A stretch of 64,000 bases of DNA from Emydura subglobosa. Lineage: Eukaryota; Chordata; Testudines; Chelidae. Both the position numbers and the translations under genes were made by a program. The notes beneath the pieces were generated by a model. It was not told the origin of the DNA and did not search any database. It saw only the letters and a program-made list of their open reading frames with translations. Within the stretch, counting starts at the first letter, position 1; each line of letters begins with the position of its first letter. The stretch covers positions 3,100,001 to 3,164,000 of the forward strand of contig ML680098.1 of the NCBI GenBank assembly GCA_007922225.1. Direction: 5' to 3'. This document shows, piece after piece, positions 1 through 12,656 of the stretch.

Positions 1-2636
1 TTAATTTCTTTTCTTCTTCCTCTGGACACATAGCACCTGTATCTCTCTTCATCAGTGAGTCTCCATCTGTTTTCATAATTTGTGTTCAAAGTGTGTCTGT
101 CTCCTCTGCTCATGGCCCTTAAAGTCCATAACAGAGCAGAGGAAGACATTAGGAATCTATGCTTTAATTTATTAAGCATACAAAGCCACTCAGCCACTGC
201 CTGCTGCATTTCTGCCAGTTCCCTCCCCTCCAGGGAAGTTTTCACCATTTTTGATGGCCCATTATATGGTTCCAGCAAGCAGCCAGATCTGTTCCACCTA
301 CTTGTGCTGATGATGCATCTTTGGCTCCATTGATGCACCCTCTGCCCATCCACATTCACTGATGGAGAATATCATCCCAGCTGCAGGACCAGTAAAGATC
401 TCTGTCAGTTTTTTAAATAAGATATGAGTGTCTGGTTTCTAGCTGGTCCTCCTCTGACTGATCTGTTCATGACATACCAGGCAATATGCATCCCTCTCAA
501 AATGTTTCTAGGCCAGAGAAAATCTCCCCCACACATTAACTATTATGTAATTTACCCCTATCTCTTCAATTTACTCTTTTATAAAATCCAAATTTAAAAT
601 ATGGCTACAAATTGCTGTAATTTTTCATGCCAGAAATAGATTTTGTAATTTTTTCCAAATTGCAAAAGAGGGTGTGGCAAGTCAGATATGCAAAGATGCA
701 GTAAAAATATGCTAATCTTAATTAAAGAAACTTCTGTGTCTGCTGTCTGAGAAACATTTTGCCATGTCATTTGTATGAAACACACTAGGCCAAATAAAGC
801 TGAATTGTATTTTATTTTAAAAAAAAGTAAATTTAAAAACTAAGTTTTCCTCCTTCATCTGTTGCATTTTCTTCATTGGGTTCCATACACAAAGCATCCA
901 TTACTCTCAGTAGTAATTCCACAGACTGGACAAGGCTGGGATATGGCAATAAAGAAAAATCTTATGGATAAGAAACTCATTACACATTGGAGAGGAGAAG
1001 TGTGGAGTGTGCTTAAAGATTCTTTTTTGTCCATTAAACCCAGTAGCACAGTTATCATGATGAATTTTCTGTGCATGAGAGTTTGTGTATATTGCTTAGG
1101 CTATTTTTTAACATATTGTGTGTCCGTTCAGTGAATAGCCAATAGAAGTTGATCATGCTAATCATAATTTCTGAAGGATTAGCTCACTTATTCTGTAAAA
1201 CTGTCATTTGGTACAGCATATTTGTTCTTCACTGGTGGTCTGAAATAGCTATTTTAATTACTTTGTATTTACTTGATACACGTTAAACAGCACCTCAGAT
1301 TTATCTATATTGTATATGTTGACTTATTATAGCCTAATAGTGTCTACCTGTGTCCAGGAAAAGTTAAGATTTAGAATGTCTGTCCTTAAAATACCTATAT
1401 ATTCAGGGCCAAATAGGGATGCTTTACAAGTCAGTTCAATTCCACTGACTTAATGTTTCTGTAGCTCTTTCAATTAGAAAGTCTACATACTACAAAGCAT
1501 TTATATTATCAGCAGTCATAGATGTCTAAATTTGACTGAAAATTATTTGGGATCACTTCCTTTGTAAATCTGTTTTCAAGTGAAATTATCCAGAAAAGGC
1601 AGCAAAGTAACTATCCTTCCAAGTAACTCTTCTCTAAAATTCAATTAACTCTTTTTTTCTCAAGGCTCTCTTTCTTTCATGGCTCTCTAGCCTTTCATGT
1701 TTGCAACCCAATTAGTATTCCTATCCACAGTCTGAGAGCGAAAGTCATATCTTCTCCTGGGAATTTTCCCTCCTTCTATTTATTTCACGTGTTCTGATCC
1801 AGCACTGAAAGTTCTCACTCTTTGGTGCCCATTAAAGCCACCCCCTTGCCCCAGTTCTGAATCTATGGTTTATGATCCTTCAAGATGAAAGACACGTGTA
1901 AGTGTAAGGTATTAAGTCTCAAACCTCAGCAATGTTCCACAAGTTCCCAACTAAATTTTAACACACACACTTTTAAATCATGTTCATGTCACATCAGCAG
2001 ATATTTCTAGAGTGGTATTTATAACAGACCCAGCCAAATTGAAGGTATCTTGTGCTCCAACAACATGTATGGTACTGAATGAAATTTAGTCTGACACTAC
2101 CGCATCCCTGCAAAAGTCAAGGATTAGCTAATCTTTCCTACAGTGAATTGGGTTTCAGAGAGAGAACGCTCCAATTCCAAGGGGCAACTCCACTTTTGTA
2201 ATATGTAGCAAAGTCATATCACAAGTCAGCAACTTCTATTAAAAAGTCATGCAGTTATTCACTTATTGTAACTTCCTGCCAGTCAACTATGTTTTGTTAT
2301 CAAAATGGAAATCTTCAAGAGTTCTTTTTTTTCCAATGGATTGAGTCTCTGCTATTTGTAGCTCATTAGGATGCAATTCAATCTTTCACTGAATGTCACT
2401 TTGCTCATAGTTTCAGTGTAACAGAATATAGTGGCTCCCACCATTTCTTAATCTTGTGTTGGTATTCAGGCCATTCTAAGAAGGCAACCTAGTATCATTC
2501 TTCCAGGCATTCTTCCAGTAGCAAAAGAACTTTAAAGAGTAGCTGCTTTAGGCTGTTTGATGGGAGAAGAACTTTAGCTTTGTAGAGAGAGGCATCCAGG
2601 GATTTGTATCTGAGACTTAAACTGGAAAGAGATGTA
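1..2636. other. Upstream intergenic DNA, no gene seen
   Basis: AT-rich, with stop codons throughout all frames; the ORFs present are short and lack family features. A short fragment at about 1404-1466 (AGGGCCAAATAGGGA... CCACTGACTT) resembles the dispersed GAAGTCAATGGG-type repeats found elsewhere in the window. Nothing else is recognisable. Confidence 0.7.
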
Positions 2637-2833
2637 TATAATAATAAATATTTTATGCTTCTATAGTGCCTTTCAAATGAGGCTTTTCAAGTGCTTTAGA
2701 ACATTAACACCCTTTAAGGAGAATGAAAGAAGACACACACAGAGGTCATATGATTTGCCCAAGGTCACACAGCCAAGTTGTGGCAGACTCCTGGTGGTAG
2801 GGTCCTGCTCTAGTCAGTAGACCATAGTTCCAA
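2637..2833 (-). repeat. CORE/MIR-type SINE, antisense
   Basis: Contains the diagnostic segments GATTTGCCCAAGGTCACACA and CTATAGTGCCTTTCAAATGA, which are the antisense MIR-like body and the tail seen in sauropsid copies (the tail reads ATAGYGCCTTTCAT in better copies). The (ATA)n start fits the SINE 3' end. Confidence 0.8.
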
Positions 2834-5114
2834 GCACTCAGAAAATAGAAATAAAGAAAAAAAAAACCAAACAAGTTTTCGGTCATTTGTTCTGATGGAC
2901 TGAAAATGAGGCACCAGTTAAGAAGAAATTACTAGCTGTCTGAGGTAGTTGTGATTTCAAATGTGTAAATTTGAAACTGACTTTAATTTTCTTTGGTACT
3001 GTAACAAGATTTAAATGAGATTGAACTTCAAATGAATAACAAGCTATAAACTGAGCAATGGTGTGATAATGTTTTTCAGAGTTCAATTAGCCAGCTATCT
3101 CTATTACTTTTTTGATAGTTACATTGCTTGGCTTAGAAGTGATTCAAGACAGTAATAAACCACTGTCTTATTTTAAAGTATTCATACACATTATACAAAA
3201 GATAGTAGGCAATTTGAGGACAATTATGTACCAGGAATTGTGTATGCTAGGGCATCAGTGCATCCGAGTTTAGTATGAAGCTAAATTTTGTATTCAAACC
3301 ATTAGAGCTGGAATAAGTCTTCTAGATAAAAATTTAACCTGCTGCTACACTGTTCTTCTCTCTTATCATTCACTTTTGGTGTTGAGTACCCATGAATATT
3401 TCAAACACACCTATGTGGAGAAATTAATCTCTCACTGAACCTGTTATCTTGTTAAGCATCTGTTTCCTGATACATTTTGGCTTTGTAAGGTAAAAGCCTC
3501 TTTATAATTGCCCTCTATCCCTTTTCAGACTGCACTCCAATGCAATGGCGCCTAATAAACAGTTTTATGGAGGGATTTACTTGTTGTATGACTTCAGATG
3601 AACTCTGTACTCTACAGCTTAAGTCAATAAGTGGCACTGCTATAGTGAGGTAGGCTACAGGGTAACAAACTAGAAGGATTTAACTTGCTGAGGGACTGGG
3701 AACCCTTCCTTTTGCCTAAAGTGGGATGATAAAGAAAGGATTTTCTGTGTTGCTGAGGGATAGGTCTGAGTTTGGGATCAGAGAACATGGAAGTAATCGA
3801 GAAGTTGGAGTAAGCCCTGCAGAGTGGGACTGATGAGACTGTCCAAGTAATAATTTTCTGCACCTGACCTTCAAATTTATTTCCTTCTTAACTTTGTCTG
3901 AAACTTTGATTTCATTGCAGAAGAAATTCTCAGATTGGACTTTCTCATCTAAGCTTCTTGGCACACTCAGGAAATAACAATCCATGTCTCAATAATGCAA
4001 ATGGCAACTTTGCCAGGTTTTGGCTAGGGGGATTAATGCTATTCCAAATTATCTTAGAAGAAAAGAGAATGAACCTCTGGAAGAGGGTGCATATGGGTAG
4101 AAAAGACAGCCAGATAATTCAGGAGAGTGCTAATAATGCAAACCCAACCTAAATCAGTACTGTTCAAAAGGCCCAACAACTTACACTTGACACTTGCCAT
4201 TACAGAACATCCTAAAGAGCTATATAGGATACGTATTGTGGCACTGAAATGCTATTATCTCTGGACAGGAAGCTTGCAACCAAATGGATGAAGAGGAAAT
4301 TTTGACCAAGAACAGCCTAGCTAATCACTACTCTTGTGAAAAATGCAATGGAATGGCATGGAACCCATTTATCTGCCTCAGAAGGAGCTGAGTAAACCCT
4401 GAGTTTCCTGGGGGACAAGAACCCAATTCTCTTCATTAGCCCACAGAAGTCTTACACCAGACTCACTTACTATTGTTTGAACAATGATTATGTTTTAAAT
4501 GTGGACTTATAAACTTTTCCCACAATTCTGCATTTCACCTATTCTCATAGTCATGGGCACACAGATGTTTGTAGATTTTTCTGCTGTGAAGAACGTGTAG
4601 CGATTTCAGCAACATTTCTGGTTTAAACACTTTTTACTACCAAAAGGAAGCATTCTGACTTGCTGCATATATGCAAATTTGGAGGGGGAAAAAAAATCTC
4701 ATGATGAAAAGCCCAGAGAGATCCCATAACAGTAAAATTGCAGAGATATAACTTATTCATGTTCATGCACTGTAAAATGTAAATTAATTATGCAACAATT
4801 AAAAATATTGTAATACCAAATTTGCTCACCTACTGTGTGTGTTTAGAGTTTCTCTACACTGAAGGAAGATAAACAGTAGTTAATGCCATCTGTATAACAA
4901 CACAGCTTCCTGCTAAACAAGGAGGCACTGGAAAAATCTGGCACGTGAGATAAGGTAGCAAAAATATCAGACGTTGTTGACAGAGATTTGGAGTAAGACT
5001 TGAATGAGTTGATGAGAAGGTGATAGGGTTGGGTTGAGTCTCTCGTGATTTTAATGAAACATAATAATATTTCCTGGCCCAAAATCCAACGTAGAATAAG
5101 AATATTTTTGGAGG
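2834..5114. other. Intergenic DNA, no gene seen
   Basis: AT-rich sequence without any recognisable repeat family, long ORF or RNA gene. The longest ORFs (about 100 codons or fewer) are overlapping and low in similarity to anything known to me. Confidence 0.6.
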
Positions 5115-5315
5115 AAGTGTTTCCTAGTGGATAGAGCACTAGACTGGAATTCAAGACCTGTGTTCTATTCCGGATTCTGCCACTAGACTTCTGGGTGACC
5201 TTGGGGAAGTCATGACCTCTCTCTATGCTTCAGTTTCCCTTTGAGCTTGACTAATAAAAAGCTCTACATAAGAGCTAGGTTGTATTATAGTTATTATTAC
5301 TATTATTTTTATATT
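5115..5315 (+). repeat. CORE/MIR-type SINE, sense
   Basis: Shows the head GTGGATAGAGCACTAGACTG, a B-box-like GTGTTCTATTCC and the body GGGTGACCTTGGGGAAGTCA followed by CTTCAGTTTCCC. The order head-body matches the sense strand. It is a SINE and not a tRNA gene, because no cloverleaf closes. Confidence 0.85.
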
Positions 5316-5756
5316 CTCTACAGGATGTCTGAATTCTCTTTATTTCACCAGAAAATTTAGGAATGATGTTATGTAATCACTGCCCTTATCATTCTTCCAA
5401 AAATCTACCTATTAAAAAAGTACATCATGTAACCAATATGCTACTGGCTATCAAACTCAGATGATAATATTAGTGAAAAATATATCTGCAATCTTTTAAT
5501 TATTTTTATTAATAAAGAACATATAGTTCCGAATAGTGAAGGATATCCTAAATTATATCCATTGTAAAATTGAATGTTGCCTCTCAATACATGCTGGTAC
5601 ATATAGCAAGGCTAAAATAAAAAAGTAGTTTGAGTACTTGCCAATCCCGAGGTAGGTATAAATACAAATAAGGTAAGCACTCAGTGAAAGCTGCAAATCC
5701 TGTGGCAGCTCTGCAACTCATGAAGAGCTCAATTGTGGATGTTCTTAAGCACTCTT

Positions 5757-5880
5757 GCCCCTTCCAACAAAGCACTTAAGCATACACTTATCTTTAAACA
5801 TGTGTAGTGCCATTGAAGTCAATGGGTTTACTCATGTCCGTAAAGTTAAGCGCTTGCTTAATACTTTGCGGGATCAGGGC
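5757..5880. repeat. Palindromic dispersed element, GAAGTCAATGGG family
   Basis: Arms GCCCCTTCCAACAAAGCACT and AGTATTTTGC..-like sequence are inverted around the centre CATTGAAGTCAATGGG, ending GGGATCAGGGC. Related copies are at 42395-42440 and 52323-52430. Short hairpin elements of this kind are abundant in turtle and crocodilian DNA. Confidence 0.6.
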
Positions 5881-5882
5881 AT

Positions 5883-7078
5883 GAATGCACAGCACCTTGC
5901 AGAATTAAGCCCTAACTGGGCCTGAATCCTTTTTGGAAGCACAGCTAAATTTTCCCAGATGCATATTCAATCAGCAAGACAAAGGGAGACAACTAGTTCC
6001 TTCTGATAGCTTGGAGTCCAAGTGCATTTTTAAACCAGAGACCATGTAGCTAGATGCAAAAATTTAAAATAGTCCTTCCCTTTATTTAAAAACTAAAAAA
6101 GTGTGCCTGTATCTTTTGTTCCCAGGCTTCCAACTAGTCTTTGCCTGCTCATGTGGTCACAGAAGTAATCCCAAATATTGCTCTTTCTGAAGATATGTTG
6201 AGACTAGTCTTCAATATGAGCTCCAAGATATCTAGGTATTTAGTGTTTCCTGGGAAGAAAAAATTATAAGCATAATAGTAAATTGCAATAAATAGATTGG
6301 TTGCCTGAAGGCAGATGGTCTCCCCTCTATCCTCTGAGTATGTCTGATTTTAAAAGCTAAGCAGATTTACTGCTGGTGTTCTAGGTTTGTTACAATGGAT
6401 GTTTTTAGTGCATGTATATTTTTCACAAGTCTTCTTTAAAAAAAAAAACATTAGATGTTTTATAATAAGCATAAACGTAAAGAAAGCATTCATGTGGGAG
6501 ACTGAGCTTTGATTTCTGCTGCTGTTACTGGGCTCTTCAAGTTAATCAGTTAAATTGTAAATATTCAGTGTACACAGCAGATTTTAGGATCCTATAGAAT
6601 CCTAAGCCTGGCAGCTGAATTCAGGAATGACTGGCAGTGTCTACTGCAATGGCTCTGATTCTGACAGCAGAGTCTGTGTGTAATCGACATGCAGCAACGT
6701 TGGCTGCTGGGTCTGAAATGGGATTGACTAACAGAAACAGGTGTTTCTAAACACATTATTTTTGATGAAACTGCTTTTCCTCCTACAATAAACTCTTCTA
6801 AAATGTGACAAAGTCAAAGAAGGCTATGCTGAACTGATGGTTTCCTAGAAGGACTCTACATGGTCTTAGAGTTTCTAGTGCATCAGTTTGAAAAAAAAAA
6901 AAATTCCTGCAACATTTTAACAGACAGGACAATTATAACAAAATTCTACTCAGCTATTCATTAACTTGGAACAAGTGATTTATTTTTAGGACCCATGGGT
7001 TAAAAGAACTTCAGTGGAGTTGGGTTTTTTTTTGGTCATCATCACTGTAAGAATGTGTAAATAGATTTTGTACCCATC
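5883..7078. other. Intergenic DNA, no gene seen
   Basis: AT-rich with several A-runs and no recognisable gene or repeat family. Confidence 0.6.
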
Positions 7079-7185
7079 ATTATTTGCATTATAATAGTGT
7101 CCAGATGCCCCAGTCAGGATCGGGGCCCCAGTGTGCTAGATACTATACAAAGACATGTGAAGACAGTTCCCTCCCCTATGTTGTC
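7079..7185 (-). repeat. SINE-derived fragment (CAGGATCGGGGCCCCAGTGT type)
   Basis: The segment GGATCGGGGCCCCAGTGTGC followed by ACAAAGACATGTGAAGACAG matches the internal part of a widespread sauropsid SINE; better copies lie at 8003-8170 and 32200-33475 in this window. Truncated at both ends. Confidence 0.7.
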
Positions 7186-7709
7186 AAGATGGTTGCAAAC
7201 AGCTGCCTCAAAAATGTTTTGTTTTTTACTCTGTGTTCTTTCATGCGCATGTCCAATCAGATATGAAGGAGGGTTTAAAGCAGTGGTATGTGACCTTGAA
7301 GAGCTGGGGAGTGGCTTCCACAGAGTAGAGTTGCAAAGTAATGCAGGCTGAAGTCCTGACCCTGTTGTGTGCAGGGTGATGCTGTCATCCCATATTGATA
7401 CAACAACACAATAAAAGCACCATAAAGCAATGTTAGAACTTCATATGCCGATAGATGGCTCTTTACAAATGGTACAACGCTCTTCTTTCTCTCTCTTTCA
7501 TTTCTGGGAGGGAATGGTCTGTTTCTCCTACCTCTTCCCACCCAGCTTCTGGCAACTCTCACTGAACCTGTCAGAGAGCCAGAATTTCAAACATATTTAG
7601 AAGTCTATACATGAAGACCAGCACTTACTGGGATTTTCCAAAGTGCATAACTTGCTTAGATACTCTTGAATATCCCAGCAGACACCTAAATACCTTTGAA
7701 AGTATGACC

Positions 7710-7785
7710 CTCAGGGCCTGGTTCAAACTCAATGGAGTTAGTAGAAAGACTCCCATTGATGCTGTTGGACTTTGGCTCAAGTGTC
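7710..7785. repeat. Short palindromic dispersed element
   Basis: GGCCTGGTTCAAACTCAATG and CCCATTGATGCTGTTGGACT are inverted halves. The 28267-28342 copy has the same arrangement. Confidence 0.5.
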
Positions 7786-8002
7786 TATATGGTCCTCATC
7801 CCTGTAGTTTCCATATTTCTTGCTCTCCCTATCTCTTCCTGGCTGCAGAGAGGAATAATAGCAGTTCCAGTCTATGTGCCTCAAAAGACCTGCATATGAT
7901 TAGACCGAGCAAGAGACAAAACAGATCACTGGGGAGTTGCATCAAGGGTCTTCCTGAGCTTCACGCAGCTTTGGAGCCATACACTGAGCTGCCTGAAGGG
8001 AT

Positions 8003-8170
8003 CTATTATTATTATTATTATTTATTTGTATTTCGGTAGCACCTAGAGACCAGATATCGTAGGAGCATGCCAAAGAGATGGTCCCTGCCCCAAAGGAGTT
8101 ACAATCCATGTAAAAGACTATAGAAAGTAAACAGATGGGGATGGGGAGCACAAGAAAACAATGAGGCAAT
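8003..8170 (-). repeat. CORE-type SINE, antisense, with (TTA)n end
   Basis: (TTA)n at 8005-8022, then TTTGTATTTCGGTAGCACCT and GGTCCCTGCCCCAAAGGAGT. This is the antisense 3' end and body of the same family as 32200-33475. Confidence 0.8.
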
Positions 8171-9344
8171 GCTGGTCACCATGATAAGCAGTGGTCAGGC
8201 ATGCCAGTTGCCTAGTATATTGATGAGTTTGAGGGTTTTTCTTTGTTTTGTTGTTTTTGTGTATAGTCTTTCTGGTTTGTTAAGCTGAGCTGTTTCTTTG
8301 GTTAATTTCCCGTGTATCTGGCTTTCTCCCTGTGTTTTCAATAACAGCTGCTTTTATTCCTATCTTTGGTGTAGTTGTTTACTTGTCTGTGTTAAGAAAT
8401 CATAGGTGCACCCCAGACAATTTACAGCCTGTATACCAATACTCTAGGGCCCTATCCTTCAGTATGCATCCTTAAGTATGTATCCTTCAGTGGTCATCTG
8501 GTTGCATTGCCTCATACATTCTGTAAGAGGTATTCTGCTAGATCTCTGTCAGGGCTACAGAAGCCCTTCTACTTTCTTTGGCTGACAGTGGGCAGCCCAG
8601 ATCCATACTGGGACGAAGACTTATATTTCACACTGATGGAAGGGTTCTCTTCACACCTGTGATACTTGTCTGATTCTGGGGAGCCAGTCTGTACAATGTG
8701 GCCAAGTTAATGTTGCTGCTAGAGCCTTAATTTCTGCTGCTCTTGACATTTTCAGATTTTAACTGTGAATCCTCAATGCTACATCAATACAGTGCTTGCA
8801 TTTAGCATATACTATATGCATTAGGTGAGGTCTGATAGTTGTCTTCTTACACAGGTGAGAGTTGGGACTCCTGAGTAACTCCACTGAACTGAATACTGTT
8901 AAACTGGTATTGGTAAGAGGAGAATAGGGCCCATTAACTCCCGGATCCACTTATATTCATTGTTAAAGGACATATACTGTGTGGGATCAATACATGTAAG
9001 AAGACCCAAGAGAGAAGGAAGGGTGTAAGCAGAAGACCAAGGTAGATACTCCACAGATGCATGACACCAGTTTTTATTTAGTCTATATGGGTATTCTGTC
9101 GATAGCCAGGTACAAAGTCACATTTTTTTTTTTTTGTTAAATTGAGCTTGTGGGTTACAGCATCTTTGAAGACAGTCATCATGAGTGGTGGGAAACCTAC
9201 TCAAGCCATTCTGCTGAGATACACTGCTGTCTGGCTAACAAGAAAATCCAGCGAGCGGGAGTACCAATGTTTTCTGACAGATTCCAATACTAATGTCTTA
9301 ATCAGGTCAAGAGCATTTTTACTTGATATTGCTCTTTATTCTTG
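8171..9344. other. Intergenic DNA, no gene seen
   Basis: No long ORF or recognisable repeat apart from short A/T runs. Confidence 0.55.
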
Positions 9345-9492
9345 CTTGTAAAATGGGGATAATCATACTCACCTACTGTGTTTCCCAGGGATGTGATGAT
9401 TAATTAATTAATTAATGAATTAATTAATATTTGTCAATTTCTTTGATAGTTTTATAAGGAAGGCATTGTAGAAATGCAGTATATTATCAGGC
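9345..9492 (+). repeat. CORE/MIR-type SINE 3' half with (TTAA)n expansion
   Basis: AAAATGGGGATAATCATACT, then CCAGGGATGTGATGATTAAT, a TTAA run at about 9402-9428, and a tail GGCATTGTAGAAATGCAGTA. This is the usual end of the MIR-like SINE, with slippage in the middle. Confidence 0.75.
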
Positions 9493-9711
9493 TAAATGCT
9501 TCTTTGATTCTTTGAACAGGGATTAGAGGTATACTATGGGCTAGGTCTTCAGATGGTGTCAAATGGCATAGCTCCTCTGTAGTCTATAAAAGGAACTATT
9601 AGTAGAGATATTGTTCACTGGTTAAATACACACACATGCTCTACATACGGAAGAACATACCCTCATCACATAACTAAATATTTCACCCTTTAAAAGCTCT
9701 GAGAGAATGGA

Positions 9712-9793
9712 GGCAGATCCTCAGCTGGTGGTAGTGCAGCTCCATCAAAGTCAGTTGTGTTACACTGATTTACATCAGCTGAGGAACTGGCTT
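9712..9793. repeat. Palindromic dispersed element, CAGCTGGTGTAAAT family
   Basis: Arms CCTCAGCTGGTG (9719-9730) and CATCAGCTGAGG (9773-9784) are near-perfect inverted repeats around a CATCAAAGTCAG centre. A second copy is at 53217-53282. Confidence 0.65.
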
Positions 9794-9867
9794 GTTGTTT
9801 CACAGAGCAAGCATTTGACATGTCTAGGAGTTCTATCAGAGAACTGAAAGTTAATTTTCTGCTTCTG

Positions 9868-9905
9868 TGGCTGTGTCTACACTATGGGTTGCTTGGATTC
9901 CCCCC
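9868..9905. repeat. Truncated TIR end (GTCTACACT type)
   Basis: GGCTGTGTCTACACTATGGG resembles the left end of the GTCTACACT DNA elements found complete at 12657, 31619 and 45698. No matching right end is seen. Confidence 0.4.
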
Positions 9906-10026
9906 TTCTCCCCCCCAAAAAATTTCTCACTGTTACTAACACCCATGCATCTCTCTCTGAATTGGGTATAGGCTTTAAACATGGGGTCAAGGCCATGGCA
10001 CTAGACCTTGTATTGCAGTAAAAAAA

Positions 10027-10085
10027 ATCTCATTGAAGTTGATAGAGGTTTTGCCTGCATAAAGACTAAAAGGATTGGGTGCTTT
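10027..10085. repeat. GAAGTCAATGGG-type dispersed repeat fragment
   Basis: TCATTGAAGTTGATAGAGGT then TTTTGCCTGCATAAAGACTA and AGGATTGGGTG match a common short sauropsid repeat. Half of a once palindromic unit. Confidence 0.5.
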
Positions 10086-10230
10086 TGTGTGTGTGTGTCA
10101 CAAGACCAAAACGGAAAGGTAGCCACTGTAGCAAAGGCAAAAGAACATTGTTTCAAAATGGCCTCAGATTTACTTATGCAAGAAAGGGATGAGATTAATG
10201 TAAAGTTAGTTTGATTATATGTATGTGCGT

Positions 10231-10315
10231 TTAGAACCTGATCCTACATCTTTTGAAGTCAAAGCTCCCAGTGACTGCAGTAATAGCAGGTTAGGCCTTG
10301 ACCAGTAATGCAGGC
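10231..10315. repeat. GAAGTCAATGGG-type dispersed repeat fragment
   Basis: GAACCTGATCCTACATCTTT, GAAGTCAAAGCTCCCAGTGA. A related copy lies at 58833-58900. Confidence 0.5.
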
Positions 10316-10939
10316 TTTTAACCAATGAATATCATCATTAGTATTATTAGTATAGTTCCCTTCTTTAGTCTTTTGATTTTTGATCAGTTTTGCTCCACAC
10401 ACATACTGTAATAATATTCAGCTTGTCCAACAATGACATCAGAAATTCAGACAAATGGGGACTGGTCACAAATTACTCACTGAAACCATGACTCGAGGTA
10501 AGAAAAGTGTATGCTGTAAGAAATCACACTGATGGTAACTAAGCGCTATATCTGGACTCTGCATACCTAACTGTTGCAACACTGACATGTTTTGTGTTAG
10601 AAAAATATTTATCTGTAAAGAACCTGAGGCTGCATAGTCACTGTTGCTATTGTACCCTTAATCTCATTTTAAATATAACCTTTCTGAAACTTCTGTAAAG
10701 CAAACAGTTCTGGCATTTGTGGTTTCATAAGATGTCCTAAGAGCCCCTTGGCTCAAAGCCCTCTCTTCATCTTCCCTCTCTGTGGTAAAATGGGACTGGT
10801 TCTACTTTCCCCCCAACTTCAGCTAGGCCAAAAGAAGGGCTGGCTGAAAAACAAGAATTCCATTTTATGAAAAATGTTAAGGTTTTGACATTTTGTTTTG
10901 GTTCAGTGCAGAACAAAAATGAGAGAGAGAGACTGACCT

Positions 10940-11105
10940 ACCCCACCTTAGAACAGCCCCATGGTTTGGGTACTCATGTGGGACATGGGAAACCCAGATT
11001 CAAATCCCTGCTCCTCCTGATTTGGAGCCATCTCCAACATCCCAGGTGAGTGCCTTAACCATGGGGCTTTAGAGTCAGTCTCTCTCTAGCCCAGTGAATA
11101 TTTTT
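10940..11105 (+). repeat. tRNA-like repeat unit with B-box-like GATTCAAATCC
   Basis: ATGGTTTGGGTACTCATGTG ... CCCAGATTCAAATCCCTGCT then a partly inverted half ending GTGAGTGCCTTAACCATGGG. The same unit, diverged, occurs at 11888-12030 and 12095-12215 inside a larger element. It looks like a tRNA-derived head duplicated in inverted orientation. Confidence 0.55.
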
Positions 11106-11317
11106 TAAACTAAGTGGAACCTTTCCCCTGTCCTTTTGGCAGAAATCCCTGGGAATTAGCCAGTTTCCTAAGTGTTAAGATGTGTAGTATTTTCTGCAAT
11201 ATAAATAAACCCTTTTGTATTTTCGTTATCATTTATTTTTATGTTAAATATAACTATAGAACATCTCTCTACACTATTCATAATGTTCAGGTATTTTCCT
11301 ATATGAAGACATAATAC

Positions 11318-11455
11318 TTTGCAGCTATATAGTACCTATCATCCAACGATATTGAGCGTTTTGTGAACATTATTAATTGAGGCTACCAGCATCTCTATGA
11401 GACAGGTAAGTATTATTCCAGTTTTACGGATTGGAAAACGGAAGCAGAGGGCCTC
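11318..11455 (-). repeat. CORE-type SINE, segment A (antisense)
   Basis: TATATAGTACCTATCATCCA ... AAGTATTATTCCAGTTTTAC, the antisense 3' part of the SINE. The element is interrupted here and resumes at about 12594 and again at 12955. Confidence 0.75.
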
Positions 11456-12593
11456 AGATCTACAAAAGGGACTAGGCATTATGACATTGAGCAGCATGGC
11501 ACCTCACTTTTAGGCACTTAGACAGTCACAGAAACAATGTTCCAATTCACAAAGCCTGCGTTAGCTGCCTAGGCTTCCTATACAATGAATGGAAAGAGAG
11601 AGACGCTTTAGAATGTGATCCACAAAGCCAGCATGCTAGGCGGGGACCTTCCTAAGCCATTGGCTAATGGGAGATGCCAACAAGGGAGATGTGTACTAAG
11701 CCCTGCCCTTCTCCTGGAGTTAGGCACCTCCCCGAAGAGTGTGGATTTAGGCACCAATCTGTGCTAGAGATTCATAAACCTGGAGAAGATAGGTGTTTGA
11801 CCACCTAAGTCGCAGGCCCTGAATGCAAGTTCACACAAAACACCATGGGGAAGGACGAAAGAGAACCTGTCTCATAACCTTTAGCCCAGTAGTGGGAGAC
11901 CCATGACCCAAATCCCTCTTTGCCTGATGAGAAGGGATTTTGAACAGGGATCTGCCACTCAGGTGAGTGCCCTAAACGCTAGGCTCTAGAGTCACAAACT
12001 CTTTCTCTGGCCCAATCAATATTGAACTATTTGATTATTTAATTACAGTAGAACAACTTCAATAGGAAAGATTGAGGGAGACACGTCAGAATATTCCATG
12101 GCCTAGTGCACTCACATGAGAGGTAGCAGATCACTGTTAAAATCCCTTCTTATCAGGAAAAGGGGAAATTTGAAGCGGGGTCTCCCATCTCCTGAGTACC
12201 CTAACCACATGCCTGAAGTTATAAAGAAGTTCCATCCCCACCACCTGGCTGTTTTGTGTGAACTCGGCTGTGGAGCCTGATCTGGTAGGCTGTGGAGCAC
12301 GCTTACTAGATTGGGCCCTGCACATGATTTAGGTGGCTGAAAACCTACTTTTCCTGCTTTGTGAATAGCTCTGGAACTTGGGAAGGAGGCAGGTGTCCTG
12401 TTGCCGAGAGGGAGGCAGCAGTAGTCATGTTCAATGACAGAAGCATAGTCTCCTAGGGAGCTTTTACTGCAAAAATGTAGGCATCTAGTGAGCTTAGAAG
12501 CCTACGGAATTAGGCAGCAGCCGGGCGGGAGTTTATGGATCACAGTGGCACCTAAAAATGGGACTTGGTTGCCTAAGTACCTTTGTGGATCCC
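11456..12593. mobile_element. Non-autonomous TIR DNA element (~1.1 kb) inserted in a SINE
   Basis: The left end AGATCTACAAAAGGGACTAG and the right end (reverse complement GGATCCACAAAGGTACTTAG) are imperfect terminal inverted repeats. The inside carries two diverged copies of the tRNA-like unit seen at 10940 and no transposase-like ORF. Flanking SINE sequence continues on both sides, so the insertion is clear, but the duplicated target (AAGCAGAG versus AAGGGAGA) is too degraded to give the superfamily. Ends are approximate. Confidence 0.65.
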
Positions 12594-12656
12594 ACCAAGG
12601 GAGACTAAATGACTTGTCTCATATCATACTGTGAGATAGATAGGAATAGAAACTAG
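12594..12656 (-). repeat. CORE-type SINE, segment B
   Basis: GAGACTAAATGACTTGTCTC ATATCATACTG corresponds to the antisense GTGACTTGCCCAAGGTCACA body. It is the middle part of the SINE begun at 11318. Confidence 0.7.

Noticed and set aside
5119..5175. Possible tRNA gene
   Set aside because: The A- and B-box-like motifs belong to the head of a MIR/CORE-type SINE; no closed acceptor stem is seen.
12095..12150. Possible tRNA gene
   Set aside because: The tRNA-like unit is diverged, is repeated within a DNA element and does not fold into a cloverleaf.
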